DNA of 45,049 nt from Gordonia alkanivorans NBRC 16433 (GTDB lineage Bacteria; Actinomycetota; Actinomycetes; Mycobacteriales; Mycobacteriaceae): contig NZ_BACI01000086.1 of assembly GCF_000225505.1 (NCBI RefSeq), forward strand, positions 1-45,049, read 5' to 3'. Of this stretch, positions 35,137 through 43,539 are shown piece after piece (positions within the stretch are counted from its first letter, which is position 1; every line of letters begins with the position of its first letter). Below the pieces are notes generated by a model. That model was given only the letters and a program-made list of their open reading frames with translations, did no database searches and was not told the origin of the DNA. A program made the translations under genes and the position numbers.

Positions 35137-36714
35137 TCACATCCGGAAGACGCCGTAGCGCGGGTCGGCCAGCGGGGCGTACCGCGCCGTCTCGAGCGCG
35201 AGGCCGAGCAGCGTGCGGGTCTGGGCCGGATCGACGATCCCGTCGTCCCACAGTCGGGCCGTCGAGTAGTAGGCGTCGGACTGCCGCTCGAACTGTTCGC
35301 GGATGGGCGCCTTGAAGGCCTCTTCGTCCTCGGCGGCCCAGGAGTCCCCGGACCGCTCGATCTGGTTGCGGCGCACCGTGCCCAGGGTGTCCGCGGCCTG
35401 CGGGCCACCCATCACGGAGATGCGGGCGTTGGGCCACATCCACAGGAACCGCGGCGAGTAGGCCCGGCCGCACATCGAGTAGTTGCCGGCGCCGAACGAG
35501 CCGCCGACCATGACGGTGAACTTCGGGACACGCGCACACGCGACCGCATTGACCATCTTGGCGCCGTTCTTGGCGATGCCACCCTGCTCGTAGGCCTTGC
35601 CGACCATGAACCCGGTGATGTTCTGCAGGAAGATCAACGGGATTCGACGCTGGTCGCAGAGCTCGATGAAATGCGCTCCCTTGAGCGCGGATTCGCTGAA
35701 GAGCACACCGTTGTTGGCGACGATGCCCACCGGGTGTCCGTGGATGTGCGCGAAGGCGGTGACCAGGGTCGTGCCGTAGTTGGCCTTGAACTCGGTGTAT
35801 TCACCGGCGTCGCAGATGATCTCGATGACCTCGCGCACGTCGTACGGGGTCCGCGAGTCGGTGGGCACCACGTCGTAGATGTCGGTCTGCGGACGGAGCG
35901 GCTCCCGCGACGGGATGGTCTCCCACTGCGGCGCCTCACGCGGACCGAGGGTTGCGACGATCTCACGGACCTTCGCGAGTGCCTGCTGGTCGTTGTCCAC
36001 GAGGTGGTCGGTGACGCCGGAGACCGACGAGTGCATCGCGCCGCCGCCGAGGTCCTCGGCCGAGACGTCCTCGCCGGTCGCGGCTTTCACCAGCGGCGGA
36101 CCTGCCAGGAAGATGGTGCCCTGGTTGCGGACGATGACCGTCTCGTCGCTCATCGCCGGGACGTAGGCGCCGCCGGCGGTCGAGGAACCGAGGACGGCGG
36201 CGATCTGCGGGATGCCCGCGGCGCTCATCGTGGCCTGGTTGTAGAAGATGCGACCGAAGTGGTCGCGGTCCGGGAAGACCTCGTCCTGCTGCAGCAGCAT
36301 CGCGCCGCCGGAGTCGACGAGGTAGATGCAGGGCAGCCGGTTGGCGGCCGCGATCTCCTGCGCGCGCAGGTGCTTCTTCACCGTCACCGGGTAGTAGGTG
36401 CCACCGGAGACCGTGGCGTCGTTGGCGACGATCATGCACTCCCGGCCGGCCACGCGGCCGACGCCGGCGATGACACCGGCGGCCGGTGCCTTGTCGTCGT
36501 ACATCCCGAACGCGGCGAGCGGGGCGACCTCGATGATCGGCGAGCCGACGTCCAAGAGTCCGTCGACGCGGTCGCGCGGCAGCAACTTGCCGCGTGAGAC
36601 GTGGCGCTCACGCGCCTTGGCCCCGCCGCCGGCGGCGACCGTCGTCAGGCGCTGGTGGAGCAGGTCGAGATTCTGCTGGTGCGTGGCCCGGAAGCCGTCG
36701 AGCGTGCTGGTCAC
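35137..36714 (-). CDS. accD1: Carboxyltransferase subunit (methylcrotonyl-CoA carboxylase beta)
   Basis: A 525-aa carboxyltransferase. Family features: [20 protein letters not shown] near residue 37, [31 protein letters not shown] (acyl-CoA site), [23 protein letters not shown], and [20 protein letters not shown] with [12 protein letters not shown], all typical of MCC beta/AccD1. It is the first gene of the seven-gene operon. The GTG start has GAAGGG upstream, and the promoter with palindromic operator lies 10-66 bases before it. Confidence 0.93.
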   Translation of the reverse strand: MTSTLDGFRATHQQNLDLLHQRLTTVAAGGGAKARERHVSRGKLLPRDRVDGLLDVGSPIIEVAPLAAFGMYDDKAPAAGVIAGVGRVAGRECMIVANDATVSGGTYYPVTVKKHLRAQEIAAANRLPCIYLVDSGGAMLLQQDEVFPDRDHFGRIFYNQATMSAAGIPQIAAVLGSSTAGGAYVPAMSDETVIVRNQGTIFLAGPPLVKAATGEDVSAEDLGGGAMHSSVSGVTDHLVDNDQQALAKVREIVATLGPREAPQWETIPSREPLRPQTDIYDVVPTDSRTPYDVREVIEIICDAGEYTEFKANYGTTLVTAFAHIHGHPVGIVANNGVLFSESALKGAHFIELCDQRRIPLIFLQNITGFMVGKAYEQGGIAKNGAKMVNAVACARVPKFTVMVGGSFGAGNYSMCGRAYSPRFLWMWPNARISVMGGPQAADTLGTVRRNQIERSGDSWAAEDEEAFKAPIREQFERQSDAYYSTARLWDDGIVDPAQTRTLLGLALETARYAPLADPRYGVFRM

Positions 36715-36723
36715 CGTCGACCC

Positions 36724-36780
36724 TTCAGTTAGTTGGGATTAACTGAACGGAATAGTACGCCATCGCGTGGCGCGTGTCAC
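36724..36780 (-). promoter_or_regulatory. Promoter and operator of the leucine operon
   Basis: On the minus strand: GTGACA (36775-36780) as -35, 17 bases, then TACTAT (36752-36757) as -10. Directly downstream is a perfect palindrome with TTCAGTTA/TAACTGAA arms (36724-36731 and 36740-36747) around 8 bases, covering the predicted start of transcription. This is a repressor layout. In M. tuberculosis the orthologous genes are controlled by the TetR-type regulator BkaR (Rv2506). No regulator gene is adjacent here. Confidence 0.65.
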
Positions 36781-36803
36781 GCCCGCGCCTCGCAATCGGA
36801 CCG

Positions 36804-36819
36804 CGTGACGCGCGTCACG
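36804..36819. promoter_or_regulatory. 16-bp perfect palindrome upstream of the IOR gene
   Basis: CGTGACGCGCGTCACG is fully self-complementary. It lies 111 bases upstream of the IOR start and about 25 bases beyond the -35 of the divergent leucine operon. It could regulate either side. Confidence 0.4.
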
Positions 36820-36929
36820 TCATCTCGTAGGGTGGTGGCAGGCCCACCACCCCCGGGCCCCCACAACCGATGCGTCGATCCCCGGCACGACCGGAGAAGG
36901 CCACCGCACATAGAAGGCCAGGTAACCCC

Positions 36930-39900
36930 ATGACCCTCGCAGACGACCGCGCACGCTTCCAGCAGGTGCCGTCCACCGAAACACGCACGTCAGAGCCCCG
37001 TACGGACGGCTTCTCGCTCGACGACCGGTACGCCCGCGAGTCGGGCACGATCTACCTCTCCGGCATCGCGGCCCTGGTCCGCATGGTTCGCGACCGCGCT
37101 CGCGTCGACCGCCGCCAGAACCTGAACACCGCCTCGTTCATCTCCGGCTACGAAGGCTCTCCCCTCGCCGGCTACGACCTCGAACTCGCTCGACGCCGCG
37201 CCCTCCTCGCGCCCTACGACATCACCCACCGTCCCGGCCTGAACGAGGAGATCGCCGCCACCTCGGTGATGGGCTCGCAGGTCGCCGCCCAGGTCGCCGA
37301 CCTCGCTCCCACCGCCGACGGCTCGCCCCGCGACGGCGTCGTCGGCTACTGGTACGGCAAGGCCCCCGGCCTCGACCGCGCCACCGACGCGATCCGGCAC
37401 GCCAACCTCGTCGGTACGCATCCGTCCGGAGGCGCCGTCGCGCTCGTCGGCGACGACCCCGGTGCGAAGTCCTCGACGGTGCCGTGCGCGTCGGAGATGG
37501 CCCTGGCCGACCTCTACATCCCGATCCTCTACCCGGCCGACTCGCAAGACATCCTCGACCTCGGCGTGCACGCGGCGGTCATGAGCCGCGTCAGCGGGCT
37601 GTGGACGTCGCTGAAGATCTCGGCCCACGTCGCCGACGGCGCGTCGACCGCCCACGTCGATCCCGACCGGATCATCCCCACCTACGGCGATCTCGGACGG
37701 AGCCCGCACGTACCGAGCGGACGGCTTCTGGGCGCCAATCTGATGGAGCTCGAACAGAATCAGCTCACCACGCGCATCCCTCGCGCCCTGGAGTATGCGC
37801 GGCTCAACGGGATCAACAAGATCGTGGTGTCGACCCCCGACGATCGAATCGGCATCGTCGCCGCGGGCAAGACCTACCTCGATCTCCGAGAGGCGTTGCG
37901 CCTGCTGAACATCAGCGACGACGACCTGCACCGTCTGGGCATCCGCATCCTCAAGCTGGGGATGGTCTACCCGATCGAGCGGGACATCCTCGACCGCTTC
38001 ATGTTCGGCACTGCGCGCGGTGATCTCGACGAGGTCATCGTCATCGAGGAGAAGCGCGACTTCATCGAGACGATGATGCGCGACATCCTGTTCCGTCATC
38101 CGCGTGCACCGCGCATCGTCGGCAAGGTCCACGAGGACGGGTCGACACTGTTCTCCCGCTTCGGCGAGCTCGACGTCGACGCCGTCACCCGCGGCCTCGC
38201 GGATCGTCTCGCACGCCATCACGTCGACGCCGCGCAGGCGTGGATCGACAAGAAGTCGCGGCGTCGTACCCGCATCGAACTCCCTCTCGCCGTGCGCACG
38301 CCGTACTTCTGCTCCGGATGCCCGCACAACAGCTCGACCAAGGTATCCGAGGACACCCTCGTCGGCGCCGGAATCGGTTGTCACGCGATGGTTCTCCTGA
38401 TGGACCCGCGCCAGGTCGGCGATGTCGCCGGCGTGACGCAGATGGGTGGCGAGGGTGCGCAGTGGATCGGCATGGCGCCGTTCGTCTCCGCCGGGCACTT
38501 CGTGCAGAACGTCGGCGACGGCACGTTCATGCACTCGGGATCGCTGGCGCTGCGGGCCGCGGTCGCGTCGGGCGAGAACATCACCTACAAGTTGCTCTAC
38601 AACGGCACCGTCGCCATGACCGGCGGCCAGGATCCGGTCGGCGAGATGGGCCTGCCGCGGCTGACCTCCCTTCTGATCGACGAGGGCGTCAGCAAGATCG
38701 TCGTGACCTCCGACGATCCGAAACGCACTCGCGCGCTGGGCCTCCCGAAGAGTGTGGAGGTTCGCCATCGCGACGACCTGCTCGACGTGCAGACCGAACT
38801 CGCCGGCGTGTCCGGCGTGACCGTCCTCGTCCACGATCAGCACTGCGCCGCGGAGAAGCGCCGGAAGCGCAAGCGCGGCACCATGTCCACCCCCACCACG
38901 CGGGTGATGATCAACGAACGCATCTGTGAGGGCTGCGGCGACTGCGGCGAGAAGTCGAACTGCCTGTCCGTGCATCCGGTGCAGACCGAGTTCGGGCGCA
39001 AGACGCAGATCGACCAGAGTTCGTGCAACCTCGACTACTCGTGCCTGAAGGGCGACTGCCCGTCGTTCGTCACCGTGACCCCGGGGACTACGCGGACGAG
39101 GGCCCGCGCCACCGACATCCCCGAGACACTGCTGCCGCAACCGACGCTGCCCGCCGTGCGGGACACGTTCTCGCTGCGGGTCACCGGTATCGGCGGAACC
39201 GGTGTGGTGACGGTGTCGCAGGTGCTGGCGACGGCCGCGGTCCTCGACGGTCACGCCGCGCGCACCGTCGACATGACGGGCCTGGCGCAGAAGGGCGGTG
39301 CCGTCGTCAGCGACATCAAGGTCGCGCCGCACGACGTCGAACAGGCCGCCAAGGTCGCCTCCGACGACTGCGACCTCTACCTCGTCTGCGACCCTCTGGT
39401 CGGCACCGATCCGGTCAACCTGAAAGTCGCAGCGCCGGAGAAGACCGTCGCCGTGGTGTCCACGATGCAGGTGCCCACCGGTCTCATGGTCATCGACACC
39501 TCGGTCGGCTTCCCCGCGGAGACCGCGATCCACTCGGCGATCGACGCGAAGGTCACCCGCGGCCTGTACCTCGACTCGGGGGCGCTGTCGACGGCACTCT
39601 TCGGTGACGAGCAGTTCGCCAACATGCTCATGGTCGGCGCCGCGTATCAGGCGGGCGCACTGGCCATCTCGGCCTCGTCGATCGAGCGGGCGATCGAACT
39701 GAACGGCGTCGCGGTCGACGCCAACGTGCAGGCCTTCCGGCGAGGACGTCAGGCGGTGGCCGACGCCGATGCCGTGTCCGCGACCATCGCCTCGCTGCAC
39801 GGCACCGCGACCACGGAACCGGAGCCGTCCGACCACGCGATGCGCGTGGTCCGCACGAGCGGTTTCGGCGACGAGCTGACGCGCACCGTGGCCCTTCGCT

Positions 39901-40493
39901 ACGACGAACTGATCGCCTACGCCGACGAGCGCTATGCGCGTGAGTATCTCGACGTCGTCGAGCGGGTGCACGGTGACGCGGACCACGACGCGCTGACCGA
40001 CGCGGTCGCACGCAACCTGTACAAGCTGATGGCCTACAAGGACGAGTACGAGGTGGCCCGCTTGACGCAGGACGCCGCGTTCGCGGCGAAGGTCGCCGAT
40101 CAGTTCGGTGCGGACGCCGAGGTCGCGATCCGGCTGCATCCGCCGACACTGCGCCAGATGGGCATGCGGGAGAAGATGTCCCTCGGGGCTTGGGCGAACC
40201 GTCCGATGGGCGCGCTCGCGAAGATGAAGAGACTTCGCGGGACACCACTCGACCCGTTCGGCCGCAACGAGATCCGTCGCACCGAACGGGCGCTGATCGT
40301 CGAGTACCGGGAGATCGTCGACCAACTGCTCGCCGCCGTGCAGGGCGGACGCGTCGGTGACGCCGAGATGCCGGCCGTGGTGGAACTCGTCGGCCTCCCC
40401 GACATGGTGCGCGGCTACGAGAGCGTGAAGATGCGCAATGTCGAGAAGTATCGGGCGGAGGTCAGCCGGCTGCGGGGCGCTCTCGGAATCTGA
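36930..40493 (+). CDS. Fused indolepyruvate (2-oxoacid) ferredoxin oxidoreductase
   Basis: A single 1187-aa chain with both halves of an IOR-type enzyme. Such enzymes oxidatively decarboxylate aryl- or branched-chain 2-oxoacids to acyl-CoA with ferredoxin. The N-terminal pyrimidine-binding part begins GTIYLSGIAALVRM and has the GYEGSPLAGYDLEL loop. The thiamine diphosphate site is near SGCPHNSSTKV to GGEGAQWIGMAPF. A cysteine-rich [4Fe-4S] segment is CEGCGDCGEKSNC with further Cys near CNLDYSCLKGDC. The gamma-like domain starts RVTGIGGTGVVTVSQVL, and a C-terminal DUF6537-type region follows. ATG 36930 begins where the family does. It diverges from the leucine operon, so branched-chain 2-oxoacids are plausible substrates (inference). 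Confidence 0.9.
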   Translation: MTLADDRARFQQVPSTETRTSEPRTDGFSLDDRYARESGTIYLSGIAALVRMVRDRARVDRRQNLNTASFISGYEGSPLAGYDLELARRRALLAPYDITHRPGLNEEIAATSVMGSQVAAQVADLAPTADGSPRDGVVGYWYGKAPGLDRATDAIRHANLVGTHPSGGAVALVGDDPGAKSSTVPCASEMALADLYIPILYPADSQDILDLGVHAAVMSRVSGLWTSLKISAHVADGASTAHVDPDRIIPTYGDLGRSPHVPSGRLLGANLMELEQNQLTTRIPRALEYARLNGINKIVVSTPDDRIGIVAAGKTYLDLREALRLLNISDDDLHRLGIRILKLGMVYPIERDILDRFMFGTARGDLDEVIVIEEKRDFIETMMRDILFRHPRAPRIVGKVHEDGSTLFSRFGELDVDAVTRGLADRLARHHVDAAQAWIDKKSRRRTRIELPLAVRTPYFCSGCPHNSSTKVSEDTLVGAGIGCHAMVLLMDPRQVGDVAGVTQMGGEGAQWIGMAPFVSAGHFVQNVGDGTFMHSGSLALRAAVASGENITYKLLYNGTVAMTGGQDPVGEMGLPRLTSLLIDEGVSKIVVTSDDPKRTRALGLPKSVEVRHRDDLLDVQTELAGVSGVTVLVHDQHCAAEKRRKRKRGTMSTPTTRVMINERICEGCGDCGEKSNCLSVHPVQTEFGRKTQIDQSSCNLDYSCLKGDCPSFVTVTPGTTRTRARATDIPETLLPQPTLPAVRDTFSLRVTGIGGTGVVTVSQVLATAAVLDGHAARTVDMTGLAQKGGAVVSDIKVAPHDVEQAAKVASDDCDLYLVCDPLVGTDPVNLKVAAPEKTVAVVSTMQVPTGLMVIDTSVGFPAETAIHSAIDAKVTRGLYLDSGALSTALFGDEQFANMLMVGAAYQAGALAISASSIERAIELNGVAVDANVQAFRRGRQAVADADAVSATIASLHGTATTEPEPSDHAMRVVRTSGFGDELTRTVALRYDELIAYADERYAREYLDVVERVHGDADHDALTDAVARNLYKLMAYKDEYEVARLTQDAAFAAKVADQFGADAEVAIRLHPPTLRQMGMREKMSLGAWANRPMGALAKMKRLRGTPLDPFGRNEIRRTERALIVEYREIVDQLLAAVQGGRVGDAEMPAVVELVGLPDMVRGYESVKMRNVEKYRAEVSRLRGALGI

Positions 40494-41319
40494 CACCCCG
40501 GCCCGGCAGCCACCGACGGAAGCGGGCGACCACGGTCTGACCGTCGTCGCCTGCCACGGCGTCGATGTCGAACGCGCGGCGTCCGTCACCGGCCGCGACG
40601 GCGTCGAACTGGGCGACGTTCATCTCGATGAGCAGGGTGCCGGTGTCGGAGAGCCACGTCTGCGCGGCGTCGACGAGTGTGTCGACGTGATCGAGTCCGT
40701 CCACTCCCCCGGTGAGGGCGCGTCGGGGTTCGTGGTCGCGTGCTTCCGGAGCGAGCAGTCCGAAGGCGTGATCGGGGACGTACGGCGGGACGGCGGCGAT
40801 CACGTCGACGCGGCCCGCGAGTGACTCGGGCACCGCGTCGAAGCCGGTTCCGTGATGGATCTGCGCGTCGTCGGGCAGGTTTCGCCGGGCGTGCACGAGC
40901 GCATCGGCGGCGATGTCGGCAGCGTGCACCTGCACACCATCGACGGTTGCGGCGACTGCGGAGGCGATCGGCGCCACTCCGCAGAACGCCTCGAGGACAA
41001 CGGCTCCGGGCCGCCCCGTCGCGGCGTCGATGGCTTCCTGCGCCAGCAGCAGGGATCGCTGCCGCGGCACGAACACACCGAACCCGACGCTGAGCCGGAG
41101 GTTCCCGAACTGGACCCACCCCAGCAGATGTTCGAGTGGTTCGCCCGCGATCCGGCGTGCGCACAGGTCGGCGAGTTCGTCTGCACCGGCGGCGTGCCGG
41201 CGTAGCAGCTCGGCCTCGTCCTCGGCGAACACGCAGCCCGCACGACGAAGAGCATCCGCCAGCGGGTCTCCGAGAAGTCCGGCCGGCTGCACATGTACGT
41301 CAGGAGATTGCGGCGTCAT
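40462..41319 (-). CDS. PrmC-related N5-glutamine methyltransferase-like protein
   Basis: A 285-aa SAM-dependent methyltransferase related to PrmC/HemK, closest in layout to the actinobacterial group of unknown substrate (TIGR03704). The PrmC-like N-terminal helical part includes RRIAGEPLEHLLGWVQFGNL and FVPRQRSLLLA. The SAM site is VVLEAFCGVAPIASAVA. The family NPPY catalytic motif reads VPPYVPD here, so the Asn that contacts the target glutamine amide is Val. The 3' end overlaps the IOR gene by 32 bp (convergent). The start is uncertain, as the ATG overlaps the previous gene by 20 bp. Confidence 0.78.
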   Translation of the reverse strand: MTPQSPDVHVQPAGLLGDPLADALRRAGCVFAEDEAELLRRHAAGADELADLCARRIAGEPLEHLLGWVQFGNLRLSVGFGVFVPRQRSLLLAQEAIDAATGRPGAVVLEAFCGVAPIASAVAATVDGVQVHAADIAADALVHARRNLPDDAQIHHGTGFDAVPESLAGRVDVIAAVPPYVPDHAFGLLAPEARDHEPRRALTGGVDGLDHVDTLVDAAQTWLSDTGTLLIEMNVAQFDAVAAGDGRRAFDIDAVAGDDGQTVVARFRRWLPGRGVRFRERPAAG

Positions 41320-41992
41320 CCTTCTTGAGACCGTACAAGAACGATGCGGTCATCAGGAGCGCCACCTGCACGAATCCGAAGATCAGCCCGAGAATGGCGC
41401 CGGCCCCGAGTTCGACGGACGGCGGCATGATCAACGCCGAGGCGAACAGTGCCAGCCACCCGGCGAGCGCGATCACGGCGAGGAAGGGCAGGGCCTTTCG
41501 ATATCGGGGAACCAGCATGAACGTCGTCGCGACCCCGACGACGCCGAGCACGACGAAGAACTTGCCGGGGTTCAGCACGATGTCGTCGGAGAAGAACCCG
41601 GGGATACTGTCCCGCCCTTCCATGAAATCGCGTTCCCACGAATCGAGCCCCTGCTGCGCCCCGGGCAACGCGGTGATCCAGCTGACGAAGCCCATGCAGT
41701 AGGTGACGATCCCGGCGACCGCCGCACCGAGGGCAAAGATCACCGACCGATCGGGCCGCGGCCCCATTCGCTGAGGACCCATGCCGGACGCGGGACCCCA
41801 ACCACCTGTCGAGTGCTGGTACGCCGGTGGATTTTCACCCCACTGCTGGCCGGGAACCCCTCCGGTGGGCCGTCCGCCCTGGAACTGCCCGGTCTCACCG
41901 TGATTGCCGGGGAATCCGCCGGTCTGCGGCTGCCCGGGTGGGGCCGGTGACCGCTGAACGCCCTGCTGCTGGTTGGGATCGCCTGAATTCAC
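41300..41992 (-). CDS. Membrane protein with Gly/Pro/Gln-rich N-terminal tail
   Basis: A 230-aa protein of the same general design as the DUF5336 protein. A disordered tail of about 82 residues (DPNQQQGVQRSPAPPGQPQ and so on) precedes four hydrophobic helices: IFALGAAVAGIVTYCMGFVS, FFVVLGVVGVATTFML, LPFLAVIALAGWLALFASAL and GLIFGFVQVALLMTASFLYG. A loop of about 45 residues lies between helices one and two. A DUF5336 assignment is possible but not certain. GTG 41992 has GAGGAG upstream. Function unknown. Confidence 0.72.
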   Translation of the reverse strand: MNSGDPNQQQGVQRSPAPPGQPQTGGFPGNHGETGQFQGGRPTGGVPGQQWGENPPAYQHSTGGWGPASGMGPQRMGPRPDRSVIFALGAAVAGIVTYCMGFVSWITALPGAQQGLDSWERDFMEGRDSIPGFFSDDIVLNPGKFFVVLGVVGVATTFMLVPRYRKALPFLAVIALAGWLALFASALIMPPSVELGAGAILGLIFGFVQVALLMTASFLYGLKKDDAAIS

Positions 41993-42249
41993 GGTGCACT
42001 CCTCGTCCTTCACCCCCGAACGATCGCGCCTCGTCGTCGCGACCTGCGGGCCAGGGTAAGCCGACCAGAACCCCGATGCACCTGCGGCGACGAGATTCAT
42101 TCGACCGGTCGTCGCACGGAACCAGACCCCGCTCGTGCCGATGGCCACGGATCGGAGATTCGGTGTTCACACTGTGGACTTGTCACGGGACGGATGCGGT
42201 CCCGGTTGGTGGCCGGGGCGCGGAAGGTGCTGCGCGAAAGTCTGCTGTG

Positions 42250-43509
42250 TCAGGCGGCGTCGTCGAGTCGCATGGTGCGGCGGTTGTAGGCGGGTAACGG
42301 GCGGCGTCGGGGGTCGATGTCGGCCGGTGGGATCAGCCACGGGTGTCGGTCGAAGCCCATCATGATGTCCCAGCCGTTGTGGTGAACCTGGGTGTGGCAG
42401 CGTTGGCAGAGCAGGCAGCCGTTGTCGAGGTCGGTGTCGCCGTCGTCGGACCAGTGCTCGATGTGGTGCACCTGCGTGTGCGATGGTGGCGCGCCGCATT
42501 TGATGCAACTCTGGTCGCGGATGATGATCGCTTTGCGTAGGTGCGGTGGGAAGAGTCGTCGTTCGCGACCCATCTGTAGCGGCACGGTATCACCGTCGAT
42601 GACGATCTCGGTCAGGGTTCCGTCGCAGGACAGTTGTCGGGCGATGGCGTGGGTGGTCGGGCCGGTCCAGGGCAGGGATGCGGGGTCACCACCGTCGGCG
42701 GGGATGGTCAGCAATATCTGGGCGCGTGGTGTGCCGATGGTGTCCATCGCAGCGCCGACTGCGGCTTGATCCAACAGCACCTCCATTGCGTCGGCACGGA
42801 TCTGGGTTGCTGAGCGTCGGTCTGGGGAGCCGTCGGGTTCGGGGCACGGCACCGAGCGTTCGTCGATCATCGCGATGAACTTCTCGCCGACGGCCTGGGT
42901 GACGTTGGCGTTGATCTCCACGCGGCTGTCATCGGTCACCCGGTGCGACAACGTATCCAGTGACCGGTCGTCGCACGCGGGGATACCGCCCTCGTCGTCG
43001 GCGATGGTGTTGCCGATCGTCTGCGCGTGCTTTTGTATCTCGGCGGGTGTGGCACCTGACAGGGCTTGGGCGAGGAGTCCGCTCTCGTAGGTGCCACGGT
43101 CGTTGCCGGAAAGCGCGGCGGGTGAACGCTTCTCGATGATTGTCATGCCACGGACAATGGCGTCGGCGACCTCTCCCGAGAGGTTTCCGTCGGCCGCGCA
43201 ACTCTCGAGCCTGCTCAAGGTGCCGATGCTGTCGGCGATACGAATCGCTCGAGTGGCGACCACCGGCGGGAATCACATCTCGATCAGCAGCTTCTTGGTG
43301 GTCGACCCTGCCTTCTCCGCGACACGCAGATCATCGAGATCGCCTGCACAAGTGGCGATTCGGTGATCAGCCAGATTCCGGACCTTTCTCCAGAGCTCCA
43401 GTTCGGAAATTGTCGTGCGACCAGTGGGATCGTCTGTGGGTGGAGTGATTCCCGCGAGCTGGTCGAGGAGGGATTCGAGCGGTGCCATGACGCCATGGTA
43501 ATCGAACAT
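42250..43509 (-). pseudogene. DUF222/HNH endonuclease (13E12-type), internal stop and IS at the start
   Basis: A near full-length 13E12-family gene (418 codons) with an in-frame TGA at 43273-43275, after KKLLIEM. The reading resumes in the same frame at FPPVVATRAIRIADSIG, so one substitution separates it from an intact gene. The C-terminal HNH domain is complete: CIKCGAPPSHTQVHHIEHWSDDGDTDLDNGCLLCQRCHTQVHH. These proteins are repeated in actinobacterial genomes and may be mobile. The ATG at 43509 lies inside the target duplication of the ISL3 element, which cut the gene off from its own upstream region. A separate downstream product could start at GTG 43263. Confidence 0.85.
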
Positions 43510-43539
43510 CCGTGGTCCTCCTGACGGTTTCGTGGGTCA

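Noticed and set aside
36990..40589. 1199-codon minus-strand open frame opposite the IOR gene
   Set aside because: Antisense shadow with Arg/Val/Asp-rich non-domain sequence; the plus strand encodes a clear enzyme.
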